Shown: positions 10,258 to 20,500, numbered from the stretch's first letter. The stretch: 64,000 bases of DNA from Stentor coeruleus (GCA_001970955.1 MPUH01000180.1:1-64000); one strand, 5' to 3'. The notes: generated from the sequence alone by a model not told the origin. Numbers and translations are program-made.

Positions 10258-11286
10258 TTACTCTGAAGTCCTTACAGAGAATTCTTGAAAGTTGCATTCA
10301 TCACTGCTTTCGGTTAGAAAACTATTTTTTCTTTGCTCTTTTGTGTTCTTCAAACTATTTTCCCTAGTTTCGATTTCTTTTTGTATATTTAAAAGATGTT
10401 TTTCCCATATTTTCAACCTAGTTTCTTCTTTTTTCAGCCTTTCATGGTTTTTTTCATTGACCTCGTTTTGCATTTTAACATATTTATCTTCAGATTTTAA
10501 CTGATCGTTTATTTTCTCAAACATATTCGCTGTTTTCATAATATCTTCTTGTTTCCTTTCTATAATCTCAGCAATATCCTCTAAATTCCTTTCTTTTTCA
10601 ATAAGTTTCTGTTCAAAATCAATAATCCTTCTCTCATATCCCGCTATATCTTCAATTTTCATAGTAAGTTTTTCTTCATTTTCTAATAAAATTTGTTCTC
10701 TTTTATCATAATTTGCTTCAAATTCATCCATTCTCATATTCCTTTGTTTAATATCATCTTGTAATCTAAAAAATACTTCTTCTATTTTCTTAGCTTTGTC
10801 AATCTGATCTATATATCCTTTTCTTTCATTTTCAAGTTCATTTTCTTTGTTTTTGATTTCTTTAAGTTTGAGGGAAATGTGAGTGCACCATTTGTTTCGT
10901 TCTTCATCGAATGAAAAAACTTTTTTTTTAAAGTCTTGTTCCGCTTTTTGGAATTCACGCTCTTTTCGTCGAAGGGTTTCTTTTTTTAGTTGGTATGAGG
11001 ATTGGAGTTTGGTTTTTAAAGCATTGATTTCGTTAAGTTTAGATTCGATTAGCTCAAGTTTTTGGTCAAAAAGTCCATCGTCTCGGGTGTTTGAGCTAAG
11101 ATTTCTGTAAGTTTCATTGTTTGATTGTTTAAATGTTGTGGATGCTGGTCTACAATAATTAGCTTCGATTCTTATGTTTTCCTTTGATTGTAAGCGTGAA
11201 GTCAAGGGAAGCATTTCGCTTTTGAGGATTTCAGGGGGCCTGATACTAAGATTCTTCCACGACTCGGTCTTTTGTGTAGGTTCCAT
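10258..11286 (-). CDS. Coiled-coil protein, 342 residues
   Basis: ATG at 11286, TAA at 10258. The first ~85 residues are polar and low in structure. Residues ~85-325 form a nearly continuous charged coiled coil (KKETLRRKEREFQKAEQDF, ERNLEDIAEIIERKQEDI), and a Ser-rich tail ends SVRTSE. I see no catalytic motif. A structural or cytoskeletal role, perhaps at basal bodies or cortex, is only a guess. Its upstream flank on the minus strand is shared with the long 5' flank of the divergent centrin-like gene. Confidence 0.75.
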   Translation of the reverse strand: MEPTQKTESWKNLSIRPPEILKSEMLPLTSRLQSKENIRIEANYCRPASTTFKQSNNETYRNLSSNTRDDGLFDQKLELIESKLNEINALKTKLQSSYQLKKETLRRKEREFQKAEQDFKKKVFSFDEERNKWCTHISLKLKEIKNKENELENERKGYIDQIDKAKKIEEVFFRLQDDIKQRNMRMDEFEANYDKREQILLENEEKLTMKIEDIAGYERRIIDFEQKLIEKERNLEDIAEIIERKQEDIMKTANMFEKINDQLKSEDKYVKMQNEVNEKNHERLKKEETRLKIWEKHLLNIQKEIETRENSLKNTKEQRKNSFLTESSDECNFQEFSVRTSE

Positions 11287-12187
11287 TTAGATTTTAATTT
11301 TGAATATGGTATTATTGCTAAGAAAAACAAAAGGTAAATCAATTTATAGTATTCTATAAATGAATATCTATTTAATATAATATGATGACTTTGGCATTTT
11401 TTTATTTTAATCTGATATAGTGATTTATGCTACTTATCAGGGACTTATGAATTTTTATCATAATTCATGAAATATTCTATTTATTCAAAAATGCACAAAG
11501 CATACAAAACCTAAATATTATATATAGCTAACGATAAAAACCTTCATTTTTCATGAAAATACTAACTAAGCAGAAAAAATATTTCCAAAAATTTTTCAGA
11601 ATTTCTTTAACCTCTTTATAAATTATCTATAATAAACTTAAAAACTCAATATATCAACTATTCTCTTCCTTTATAAAATCACAAATTCTATTATCACCCT
11701 TTCACATTTTCACCTAATAAACTACCTTCTTTATTGTAAAATCTTATAAAATAAAATAATTTTTTCCACTAGCACCTTAAAAAATTTTTTTTTACCCCAC
11801 TTATCTACACCAAATCAACCCTCTCCATCCTACTTTCATCTTCTAAACCCTAAAATTTTTCTTTTTATAGCCCAAACCACACAATAAAAAACAAAAAGTC
11901 TTGAATTTTCATTTCCCACCAAAAAAACCCCTTAAAATTCTTCAATACCAACTCTAATCGCATTTATTCTTCAAAAAAAATACTCATAAAACAAACAAAA
12001 AAACTGTAAAAATATCACAAAACCCTAAACCCATTAGTTATAAAAATCCTCAACTTAACATCCTTACCCTAACACTTTTATCCATATTCTCTCTTTATAG
12101 CTTATTATGTTTATCTATACATAACACAATACTTATCAAAGTCTAATTTCCATATTTAATTTTAAATTCATCAACCATTGGATATAA
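11287..12187 (+). promoter_or_regulatory. Divergent intergenic region with telomere-like ACCCTAA motifs
   Basis: A 900-bp gap between divergent genes. From about 11600 to the centrin-like start the plus strand is rich in A and C and very poor in G. Telomere-like motifs lie at 11848-11853 (CCCTAA), 12021-12029 (AACCCTAAA) and 12066-12074 (ACCCTAACA). No open frame or RNA was seen. I infer a promoter role from position and from the same pattern before other genes. Confidence 0.45.
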
Positions 12188-12700
12188 ATGTCGAAAAAGG
12201 TAGTAAAAGGAAAGGAAGCTCCTAAGAGCCAGCCAAAAAAGCCAGAAGTTGAGATCAAATTGACTGAAGATGAAATTAAAGATTGCAAAGAAGCCTTTGA
12301 TCTTTTTGATTTAGATAGTTCTGGAACTATTGATCCTAAAGAAGTACAAGCTGCTCTTAATTCACTTGGAAGAGATCAATCACCAACTATTTTTAGACTT
12401 TTGGCAGGAATTGAAGAGCTGGGTGCTGAAATTGATTTCGACGCTTTCTTGGGACATATTAATGATAGACTTGGAAACAGAGAAAGCAAAGAAGGTGTTC
12501 AGAGAATCTTAGATTTATTCGATGCTGAAGGAACTGGACATATTACTTTGAAAGCACTTACTAGAGTTGCTAGAGAACTTGGTGAAAGCATGACTGAAGA
12601 AGAACTCGCCCACGCACTTGAGAGAATTTCAAGTCTTGGAAAACCTGAGCTTACGTTTGAAGATTTCTACAAGGTAATGACCAAGAAAGTATACGGTTAA
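12188..12700 (+). CDS. Centrin/caltractin-like EF-hand protein
   Basis: A 170-residue Ca2+-binding protein of the centrin/calmodulin superfamily. A basic N-terminal tail (residues 1-22, Lys- and Pro-rich) is typical of centrins. EF-hand 1, residues 41-52 (DLDSSGTIDPKE), is fully canonical. Hand 2 has lost its loop. Hand 3, residues 112-123 (DAEGTGHITLKA), lacks the acidic residue 12. Hand 4 has no metal loop. The family builds contractile fibres, basal bodies and, in heterotrichs, myonemes; a cortical or myoneme role is inferred. The flanks hold telomere-like motifs upstream and two GC-rich palindromes downstream. Confidence 0.88.
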   Translation: MSKKVVKGKEAPKSQPKKPEVEIKLTEDEIKDCKEAFDLFDLDSSGTIDPKEVQAALNSLGRDQSPTIFRLLAGIEELGAEIDFDAFLGHINDRLGNRESKEGVQRILDLFDAEGTGHITLKALTRVARELGESMTEEELAHALERISSLGKPELTFEDFYKVMTKKVYG

Positions 12701-12829
12701 TAATAAGAATATTTAGATGATGATTAGCGTGTCGAATTATTTCGTGATTAGATTTTGACACTGATTTATATGTGTATGCAAATTAAGTAAGTATAAGTGC
12801 TTGATGAACTTATAGGTGTATATAGGATG

Positions 12830-12847
12830 GGCCTGACTAGCCAGGCC
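12830..12847. repeat. Near-perfect GC palindrome, copy 1
   Basis: GGCCTGACTAGCCAGGCC differs by one base from the perfect palindrome of copy 2. It is GC-rich in otherwise AT-rich DNA, about 130 bp after the centrin-like stop codon. Confidence 0.85.
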
Positions 12848-12965
12848 TGAGAAAAAGGTAATCTTTTTTGAAGTAAGCTAAAGTATATATTCATTCTTAT
12901 AACAAACAACAGATGCTTATCTAAATATCTAAGAACTTATATCATATAAACGCCTTAATGTTTAG

Positions 12966-12983
12966 GGCCTGGCTAGCCAGGCC
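12966..12983. repeat. Perfect 18-bp GC palindrome, copy 2
   Basis: GGCCTGGCTAGCCAGGCC is its own reverse complement. It lies 118 bp after the end of copy 1. The pair could be protein-binding sites, hairpins, or the ends of a small lost element; no family is recognised. Confidence 0.9.
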
Positions 12984-13900
12984 AAATTTCAAAAATCCTT
13001 AATATTTAATCTTGCCCAATTTCTTACAACCCAGACGACAATGCAATCTTAATTCATTAAATCAAAGTTTCTGCATACAGAACCTAAGTATTCATAGATT
13101 ATCTAATTATGTTTCGATCCTGCAATATTTTCAACAACTCCTAAATACTTATACAATTTGATGTATAATTCTCTATTTAGTTCTACTTATTGCTCTCTAT
13201 ATACAACAATTCTAAATCTTTTAATGATACCAGAGAATCACAAGAGTATTTTGTATTCAGCCTCACATAATTTTGTTTTGTATTCCAAATCCTATCTTTC
13301 AATCTAAAATCTGATAAACAAGGTATGATAACTTGTTTATTCTTTTCAAAGCTTCGCTAATAGTCACCCAACAGTATTCTTACCCAAATTACCAACTTTT
13401 TTAAACACCCTTGGTATAATCTCTTTATAAATTTTCAAAAAGCCTCAGGACTTTCTGAGCTTCCAAGCCAAGTTTCGATATTCTCTTCATAAACCTTATT
13501 AAAACTTTAGTTCCACTACCCAACAAGAATCACGATCATTACTTTTTATTTTTTTTCCTAGCATAAACGACCATTTTCTTTAAACCATCTACTTTACAAC
13601 AATTTCAACTAATTTACATAGTCTTAAAGATTTAAATCTAAGTTGAGAAGCTTATCCATTTGATGATAAATATGTAGTTACTTATAAAATAAAATCATGA
13701 ATAAATATATACAACATTATATTAACTATTGAATAACAACAATTTTATATATTACAATAAATTCATATTACGACTATATCTTTATTAAATTCATTTTCCC
13801 CAAAAAAACTCACACAATATTCATCAACCTCAAAAAATTATTCGATCTTAAAGCTCAGTTTTCTTTAATCATTATATATAAACATACTTATCATAAAATC

Positions 13901-14887
13901 TTAAAAACAAAAAAATCTCATCCTACAACATCCAATCATCTCATTTTTACCCTCATAAATAATCGGATCTTCAACTTCAACATTTTTATTGACTGGAGCT
14001 TCTCCATACAAGCTCTCTGAGTTAAAATTCGGAAACAATATCCTGAGCTCTGATTTTTCTTTATAAGTTTTAAAAGAATTTTGCATTATACCCCCTGAAG
14101 CTGTCCCTCTATGCATAGTTGAATGGAAAATCTGCCTTTCATCCTGTTCTGACTTGACAAAATCATAAGGTTTACTAGTCAAACTTAGCTCAGAACAATC
14201 TTCGCAGTCCATTTCCCCATCATCTAAATTCGATTTTGTCTTATTAACAAGTTCTTCTATACTTAAAGACTCCGATGCTAAATCTGATAAGATTTTTGCC
14301 TGTATTTTTATCATCCTTTCTAGTTCAGGGATGCGTTTTTTTGATGTTATACTGATTTCAGATTTCAAATTATACTCAACAATCATAGAAATCCAGTCTA
14401 AAAGCACACAAGCCCCATTGTTTATTTTACTGAGTTTTAAACGTAAAGTGCCTTGAGATTTCCACAAAGGCAATACTTCGTTAATAACATTTTCAGGGAG
14501 TTGGTCGTTTTGTATAGAAATCATGAGGTTTTTAAAAGCTGGGAAATTTTTTAACATACTACGGAAACTCTTCCATGAGCGGTCTTTTATATCAAGAATA
14601 AGTAAAAGTTTATCAGATAATTCAAGTAAACAAGTGATTGGGGTTTTTATTATACGAAGATCAGCAGAGACTTCTTTTGTGAATTGATTGAGGATTTTAT
14701 TTAGTTGGGTTTGAAGGTTTTTTGCTTCTTCAGTATAAATGCTAAGTTGATGGCGGGTTAATTGGAGTTGGGAATTTAGTCTTTCATATCTTTTGGTTTC
14801 TTGGCGTAAGGTCGATTTTACATGTGAGACTTGTTTTTCTAGCTATGTTGATATTACTTGTTCTAAATGGTAGTGGAGGTCTTCCAT
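13901..14887 (-). CDS. Stand-alone dynein stalk / microtubule-binding-domain-like protein
   Basis: Two exons joined by a 15-nt intron (14843-14857) give 323 residues from ATG at 14887. A coiled coil (residues ~10-80) is followed by DLRIIKTPITCLLELSDK and DRSWKSFRSMLKNFPAF. Then come QLPENVINEVLPLW, a Ser-Lys-x-x-x-Ala region and LLDWISMIVEY, then the returning coiled coil. The order and key residues follow the dynein heavy chain stalk (Pfam MT): KDRSWK, F-x-x-L, the P-E-x-V helix and the L-x-W-I-x-x-x-x-x-Y helix. There are no AAA domains, and the tail is acidic, ending GCCRMRFFCF. A microtubule- or tubulin-binding role is inferred. The MT match is strong by eye but untested. Confidence 0.7.
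14843..14857 (-). other. 15-nt intron
   Basis: Sense-strand GTAATATCAACATAG contains an in-frame TAG. Removing it joins MEDLHYHLEQ to LEKQVSHVKS in one frame and extends a coiled coil. Confidence 0.88.
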
Positions 14888-15373
14888 GATATTATTATTA
14901 CAATAAAGTTGGCAAAAGAGTTTCAGGGGTTTGAAGGGTTTATGAGGATAGGTTTAGAAGAAATTGGGGGAAATTTTATGATTATTTTTAGTTGAGGTAT
15001 GGGATGTGTAGATAAAGAGGTAGTTAGAAAGATTTAGGGTTTTTTTAAGAATTTTTAGGTTTTTATAAGTGGGTGTTAGGGTGTTAAGATGGGGTTTTAT
15101 AGAAAAGAATGATAGGAAGAAGGTTTTTTAAATATTGGAATTAGCCCGTTAAAGATCTGGCTGTTAGGTCGAAATTTTGAATATAAGATTTATGCTGAAA
15201 TACATTTTTTTGATATTTAAATATTTAAGATGATATAATACTTATTTTCAATTATATCATATGCAAATTAAACTATTCTCTCATATATCCTTATCAAAAT
15301 ATTTTATAGCATTATAATTTTTCTATAATAAAATCCTACTTCTAATAACAAAATTCCTAATTATCTTTATTAT
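14888..15373 (-). promoter_or_regulatory. 5' flank of the dynein-stalk-like gene
   Basis: The plus strand here is G/T-rich and C-poor to about 15120, so the coding (minus) strand is G-poor, as before other genes. Reverse telomere-like motifs occur at 15034-15039 (TTAGGG) and 15071-15086 (GGGTGTTAGGGTGTTA). Beyond 15190 the spacer is plain AT-rich DNA reaching the PUS10 3' end. Confidence 0.4.
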
Positions 15374-16744
15374 CTACTCTATTTCAGCAGTTAACAAATC
15401 CTCAACCTCTTCTAAATTCCACCCTAGTCCTAAAACATCCAACTGTAAAATATCCATTTTGCATCCAAGAAGTTTTTTAATTGAAGGTACAGTCCTATTA
15501 AAATCACTATGCACAAACTCTTTAATATAAGTTCCTCCTGAAGATACCAACCTAAGCTGGAAAAAATGCTGATTTATATAATAACCTTGCATTTTTAATA
15601 TAAACTTTTGCCTTGTTTTCAAACTTCTTCTATGCATAACACGTATTGGGGTTTTTTGTTGTAATTCTAAAGCAGGTAAAGAGGCTAAATAATCCATATC
15701 AGTCTGTGAAATAGGTTTTTGGGACCAAATTATGCAAGAATAAACTTTTAATTTCCCTTCTTCTCCTTTTCTAATCTCTTCAAAATACTCTCTACCAACT
15801 TTTTTTAAAAGACTTACTTTTACATGTTCGTTTGAAGAATTTATTATGCTGTGAAGATCGTTTATTTTATTGAATCCACTAAGAGCTGATTTTGCTTCAG
15901 TGATTTCTAAGATAAATGGTCGACCACGGCCAAGCATTCTTACATCAATATCTTCTCTACCCTATATATTATATACAGAACTATGGAGGATACATCCTGA
16001 TGATTTAAACACTTCGACAATTGGCCGTGATAAACAATCTTGAACTGAGTCTTTGACTTCAGCATCCCCTTCAACACTCCAAGGACTCTGACTGATTTTC
16101 CTCGAATATTTCATATAATTCCCAGCAATATAAACAGGAGCATAACTACACTGAACCTTAATCTCTGCTAAAAAACTCTTCACATTCGGAAAACATGCAA
16201 CTAACCTTTCAGCATTTACCGACTTAAAAACCGTCTGTACAGATTCTTTAACCCTACACCCAAACTCACTATAAAATCTCTTAACCTCTTCTTCACTATC
16301 AAAACATTCAAAGTCAATATTTATCCTAAAATCACTATCAACATTAAATTTCTTATTCAAAACCAATCCAAGTTGTGGTGAAAAAATCCATTTAAACACA
16401 TCTTTGATTTCAATAATTTTAATAGGATTTATACCTGAAAGTTTACATTTACCTAAAAACCATTCATGTCTTAAATAGACTATAGGTGGAAGGGTGACTT
16501 GGAATTTGTAATCATTAAATTCGTAATTTGATGATAAAATTGTGTTATGGGTGTAATTAAGATATGAGTTTGGGTTGAGGATTCCTAAGCATAAGGTACA
16601 AGGATTTTGGGTTTTAGTTAGAAAAGATGAATAATCTGAAGTGTCTGAAAGGTAGTTGTTTATAGATAATTCCCCAGAAAACCTAAGAGCACATCTGAAG
16701 CATCCACCTTCGTTTAGGACTAGATTTGTTAGAAGAGGATTCAT
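15374..16744 (-). CDS. PUS10: tRNA pseudouridine synthase PUS10
   Basis: Makes pseudouridine in the T loop of tRNA (position 55, and 54 in some lineages). Two exons joined by a 15-nt intron (15962-15976) give 451 residues from ATG at 16744. The N-terminal part carries Cys-x-x-Cys pairs (GGCFRCALRF and PCTLCLG) matching the zinc-binding accessory domain of PUS10. The splice joins HSS to GREDIDVRMLGRGRPF, the family's catalytic motif. The second Asp-containing part continues with INDLHSIINSSNEHVKVSLL and later RTDMDY-like and GTYIKEFVHSDFNRT-type segments of the synthase core. Length is somewhat short against animal PUS10 but complete. TAG stop at 15374. Confidence 0.92.
15962..15976 (-). other. 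15-nt intron in PUS10
   Basis: Sense-strand GTATATAATATATAG. It carries an in-frame TAG, and its removal restores the conserved GREDIDVRMLG motif exactly. This is the best-supported intron of the window. Confidence 0.96.
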
Positions 16745-17035
16745 ATTATATATGGGAAATGTATTTATAATATGGGGAGATTTTTTTTATATGCAGGAAA
16801 ATTATTTTTTAATGATTTTAATCGATGTTGTGAATTTTAAGTGGGTTTTTTTTAGTTTGGGGAAAATCCTAGTAAAAAATAATTAAATTTTTTGTTCAAG
16901 GATATTTATTAACAAATCCTAATAACACAGAATACTGTGAAAAAGTCTTGAACTTAATCCTTTCTTTTGATACTAAAACTGTCTGTTCATTTTTACAATC
17001 CAACTCCAATTAAATATGCTATTCATAATAATCTA

Positions 17036-18250
17036 ATGTATGCTTACAATGGTATAAAGAACAAAGACGAAAACAATTGTTTTATAAACTCCCTTCTTCA
17101 ATCATTTGCTCATCTTGCCCCTGTCCGAGAATTCCTCTTATCCAAAACCTATAAACACAAATGTAATTCCCCATGTCTCCCATGTGAAATCACTGTAATT
17201 ATAATTTAGACAGTCTTAGTTGGAATATTATATTCATCATCATCAATTTCAAGTACATCAATACGTGCAGCTCTTGTTCATGTAAGTAATTCAAGTACTT
17301 TTTTCTATCAAGAAAGGGCATGTGTAATAGAAGCATATGAATTTATATTAAAATATTATCATTCATTACATATAGAAGATATTATTTTAAGTTTAACTGA
17401 TACTATGATTGAAAAAAACAAAAATAAAGTTGATGTTATGGAAGATGATATACAAATTGTAGAAAATAAAAATTATACTAATGAATACGATATTTGTATT
17501 GAAGAAAATAAAGATTATGTAAATGTTAAGGAAAAAGATATTTTTATTGAAGAAAATAAGAATAAAGTAGATGTTAGTGAAGGTTATGATGATAAAGATA
17601 CTAAGAATAAAAAAAATAATGATGAAATTGGTGTTAATGAGGAAGACTGTGGGGGAAATTGTTTTGGGCATCAGAATTTCGGGTTTATAACGAAGATGAT
17701 GGGGAGAAGTTGTTGTTCTGGAGAATATTGTCAGGATAATATTTTGAGTAGTTTGAATGTATGTGGGGAAAATTTTGTAAAACATTTTAAAGCGTTTGGA
17801 GAGGAGTCTGGTCTGGAGAATGTGCTAAGTTCAGTAGTAGAAGCGGAATCGAGTAATAGTTTTTATAAAAAATGCACATGTGGAGAGAAGTATTTAGTTA
17901 AAAGATTCATTTCCACTTTCCCGAAAATCCTCACAATTTCAATTTTATGGAACGACCCTAATCTAAAAAACTCACATATATTTTTGCCTATAATAAACAG
18001 TCAGATAAATTTATCAAAGATTTTACCATGTACTGAATCAAATTCGAATTGCATCTACCATTTTAAAGGTTTTATTTTCTTTTCACGTTTTTTCAAGCAT
18101 TATATGTCGGTGTTTTTTGATGAAAGTAAAATGGAATGGACTTATTTTAGTGATTCAAAGACTATTAGTTCTAAGCATTGGAAACTTGTTGTAACTGGAC
18201 TTAAAATATTCCAAGTCACTCCTGCTATGCTTTTTTATGAGAGAGGGTAG
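17036..18250 (+). CDS. USP-type ubiquitin carboxyl-terminal hydrolase (C19)
   Basis: A cysteine protease that removes ubiquitin. ATG at 17036 gives the catalytic Cys box almost at once, GIKNKDENNCFINSLLQSF with Cys at residue 15. A 15-nt intron at 17195-17209 must be removed to keep frame, giving 399 residues. Residues ~120-190 are an acidic, low-complexity insert of short repeats (ENKNKVDV, ENKDYVNV). The His box KHYMSVFFD lies at about residue 350 and is followed by W-x-Y-x-S-D-S. Cys, His and a plausible third Asp/Ser are present, so activity is likely. The spacing of the Cys box resembles USP53/54-type members. It lies head-to-tail before the otubain gene. Confidence 0.85.
17195..17209 (+). 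other. 15-nt intron in the USP gene
   Basis: GTAATTATAATTTAG with an in-frame TAG. Removal joins PCEIT to TVLVGILYSS and runs in frame into the rest of the gene. Confidence 0.92.
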
Positions 18251-18412
18251 AATAGTTTAGTATAATGCCAATTTAGATAATAAATTTTTATACATTTCAA
18301 GATTAGATGCTTGGATGAGAACTTTTATATATAAATTGAGCAATTAAATATGGTTTTATTTGGGAAATAGGCTGAACATCTGTTTTTGTTATGAAAATAT
18401 AGAGTGTTATGC
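18251..18412. other. 3' flank of the USP gene
   Basis: Short AT-rich spacer. With the gap duplication it fills the ~350 bases before the otubain gene. No other feature was seen. Confidence 0.4.
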
Positions 18413-18620
18413 GGATTTTTACATGAGAAAAGTGTTTAATAGTCGATTAGTTTATAAAGATAGCATTTTTTAAATAACTCACTAAGCGAAATCTAATAAA
18501 ATATGAGTGGCAATTNTGGATTTTTACATGAGAAAAGTGTTTAATAGTCGATTAGCTTATAAAGATAGCATTTTTTAAATAACTCACTAAGCGAAATCTA
18601 ATAAAATATGAGTGGCAATT
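18413..18620. repeat. 103-bp direct duplication around N18516
   Basis: 18413-18515 and 18518-18620 match over 103 bases with one difference (gattagT versus gattagC). They are separated by N and one base. The second copy includes the otubain start; the first carries a false duplicate start. This is probably an unmerged contig overlap between two slightly different alleles. Confidence 0.92.
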
Positions 18621-19570
18621 ACCAAAACCAAAAACTTAACTGCAACGATTCTGCGTATAAAACAGAAGATTCATCCAACTTCCAATCAACAAATTTCTCC
18701 ACATCAGAATCCCAATCAGTTAGCAATTCCATCCCAAGCTTCAACCCATATTGCATTAGTTTTTCAAGAGAATTTATTTACCCCGAGACAATCTCAAAAA
18801 CTTGGATTCCCTTACTAGGAATGGTCGACCTTTATTCTTTCCGAGCCGACTTCAAAGATAATATTTTAATGCTCAAAAATGAAAAACACATTGTTGGGTG
18901 GAAAAAAAGCCGTGGCGATGGTAACTGCTACTATCGGTCTATAATAGTTAAATACCTTGAAAATATGCACAAACCATATGCACCCATATCCAAACTTGAA
19001 AGTTTTTTATCTCTAATCCAATCATGTGAACTTAAAATCTCAAAAGACGAAAATTATAAAAATGCTTTTAAAGACATGATTTCCTATCTTGAAAAAACAA
19101 TTGAAAATTTTATTGTAAATCCAATCTACGTGTATTTGCATTTTATTGATAAAACTCAAGATAAAAGCTTTGATGAAATGTGTGTAAGAGTTTCAAGATA
19201 CTTAACAGCATTGGAATTTATAGAAATGAATAATAAAAACAAGCTTGAAGGGTTTTTAACTGATGATTCTGAGAATATAGTTAAAGATATATTACAGATG
19301 GGAAGAGAAGGGGAAAGTTTAGAACTATTTTTATTACCAACAGCGTTAAAATGTCAAATTGTTCAGTATAATTTTTTTAGAGCTAATATGCAGGAGGTTC
19401 TTTTTCCTAGCCATGAAGAAAATGAGTTTGAGAAAATTTATGCGATAAGAAGAGAAGGACATTATGATTTGTTGTATACTGCGCAAGAACAAGAATTGGA
19501 TCAATATTGCTTTTATACAGCTTCGTATCACTTTCATAACAATAATGAAAAGCAGAAAGTCCTTTATTAG
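18608..19570 (+). CDS. Otubain-like deubiquitinase (peptidase C65, OTU superfamily)
   Basis: A 320-residue cysteine protease that cleaves ubiquitin chains. The catalytic Asp104 and Cys107 lie in SRGDGNCYYRS. His285 lies in REGHYDLLY, the otubain C-terminal box. Between them are the helical insert and the paired segments (VKDILQMGREGESLELFLLP) typical of OTUB1/2. The first ~70 residues are a Ser/Asn-rich, probably disordered tail, and an OTUB1-like N-terminal arm could lie there. All three catalytic residues are present. The stop is 63 bp from the next start. The true upstream flank is uncertain because of the N gap duplication. Confidence 0.9.
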   Translation: MSGNYQNQKLNCNDSAYKTEDSSNFQSTNFSTSESQSVSNSIPSFNPYCISFSREFIYPETISKTWIPLLGMVDLYSFRADFKDNILMLKNEKHIVGWKKSRGDGNCYYRSIIVKYLENMHKPYAPISKLESFLSLIQSCELKISKDENYKNAFKDMISYLEKTIENFIVNPIYVYLHFIDKTQDKSFDEMCVRVSRYLTALEFIEMNNKNKLEGFLTDDSENIVKDILQMGREGESLELFLLPTALKCQIVQYNFFRANMQEVLFPSHEENEFEKIYAIRREGHYDLLYTAQEQELDQYCFYTASYHFHNNNEKQKVLY

Positions 19571-19633
19571 AGATGGATTTTTAGTAAATTTATAGAAGTT
19601 TTTTTTAAAAGATTGATTTAGGAAGTTATAATA

Positions 19634-20500
19634 ATGAGCTTTACAAGGAGGAAGACTATGAGGTATGTTATGGAAAGAACTGAGTATACACTTGAAGACT
19701 CAAGATACTCAGCAAGCTCAACGATAAATCTCAAAGACAAAGTCTTAGAAATGAACAGAACCTTATACAAAGACACGATGAACCTTGACAAAATCGAGCA
19801 ACTCGAAAAACAGACAATCCGTGGGGAATGCGCAGATAAGCCGCAATCCAAAACAATCCAAAAGCCACAAAAAAAGCTCGATCTCCTAACCTTAATCCTC
19901 AAATCCGAGCACAAAACATCCCTTGAAGGTACCCAAATATTAAAATTGCCAAAACTCCCTTTTGGCAAGCATAGTTCCTATAACGACGAGCCAGCATTTA
20001 AAGATCGACATTTTCTTGAAGGTAACACATCACAAATAACCCCAGAAAAGGCAAAAGAACTTGAAGATATAACAAGAAAATTTAGGCTAAACGAAAAAAA
20101 GTATAAAGCAAGTAAACGTAATCGCTTACATTCAGCAAGGCCAATGTTTACAGATTATGCATTTTATGATGTTTATGATATGTGTGCAGGGAAGCTTATA
20201 TGTGCAAGAGAAGAAAAACTAATAGAATGTTATGAAAAAGATAAGGCAAGTTATAAAGAAATTGCGAAAAGGGATTTAGCAAGTGCAGGTAAAGAGAAAA
20301 ATGAAGGAATATTTGAGAAAGTATATGTTAAAAAGAAAATATTAGATACTAAAAAAGAACAGGAGTTAATATCGAGATTACTACCGAATAAAGAAATTAA
20401 AGATAGTGCTTTATCTCAGTTTTATTCTACGAAGTATTCGTCGCTTTTTGAAGGAAGCGATACTACGCCAGGGATTGAGATGAGAAGATCTTCTTTATAA
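19634..20500 (+). CDS. Uncharacterised basic protein, 288 residues
   Basis: Intact frame from ATG 19634 to TAA 20500. The protein is rich in Lys, Glu, Ser and Arg and predicted largely helical or disordered, with no membrane helix or signal peptide. Notable segments are a Lys-rich patch RKFRLNEKKYKASKRNRLHS and a Tyr/Phe cluster FTDYAFYDVYDMCAGKL. I know no family; a cytoskeletal role would be a guess. Its start lies 63 bp after the otubain stop, so its promoter must be very short or overlap the otubain 3' end. Confidence 0.65.
   Translation: MSFTRRKTMRYVMERTEYTLEDSRYSASSTINLKDKVLEMNRTLYKDTMNLDKIEQLEKQTIRGECADKPQSKTIQKPQKKLDLLTLILKSEHKTSLEGTQILKLPKLPFGKHSSYNDEPAFKDRHFLEGNTSQITPEKAKELEDITRKFRLNEKKYKASKRNRLHSARPMFTDYAFYDVYDMCAGKLICAREEKLIECYEKDKASYKEIAKRDLASAGKEKNEGIFEKVYVKKKILDTKKEQELISRLLPNKEIKDSALSQFYSTKYSSLFEGSDTTPGIEMRRSSL

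Larger units (their letters stand above)
12701..13900. other. 1.2-kb gene-free stretch with two GC palindromes
   Basis: AT-rich apart from the two palindromes at 12830-12847 and 12966-12983. On the minus strand the frames between 13000 and 13560 contain all three stops at roughly the rate expected by chance, so I call no gene. Confidence 0.5.

Noticed and set aside
13105-13125. tRNA-like TTCGATCC
   Set aside because: No A box, acceptor stem or anticodon arm at the right distance. Other TTCGA sites in the window also fail.
13000-13560. Minus-strand frame with protein-like text between many stops
   Set aside because: It contains all three stop codons at roughly random frequency; no intron or family supports it.
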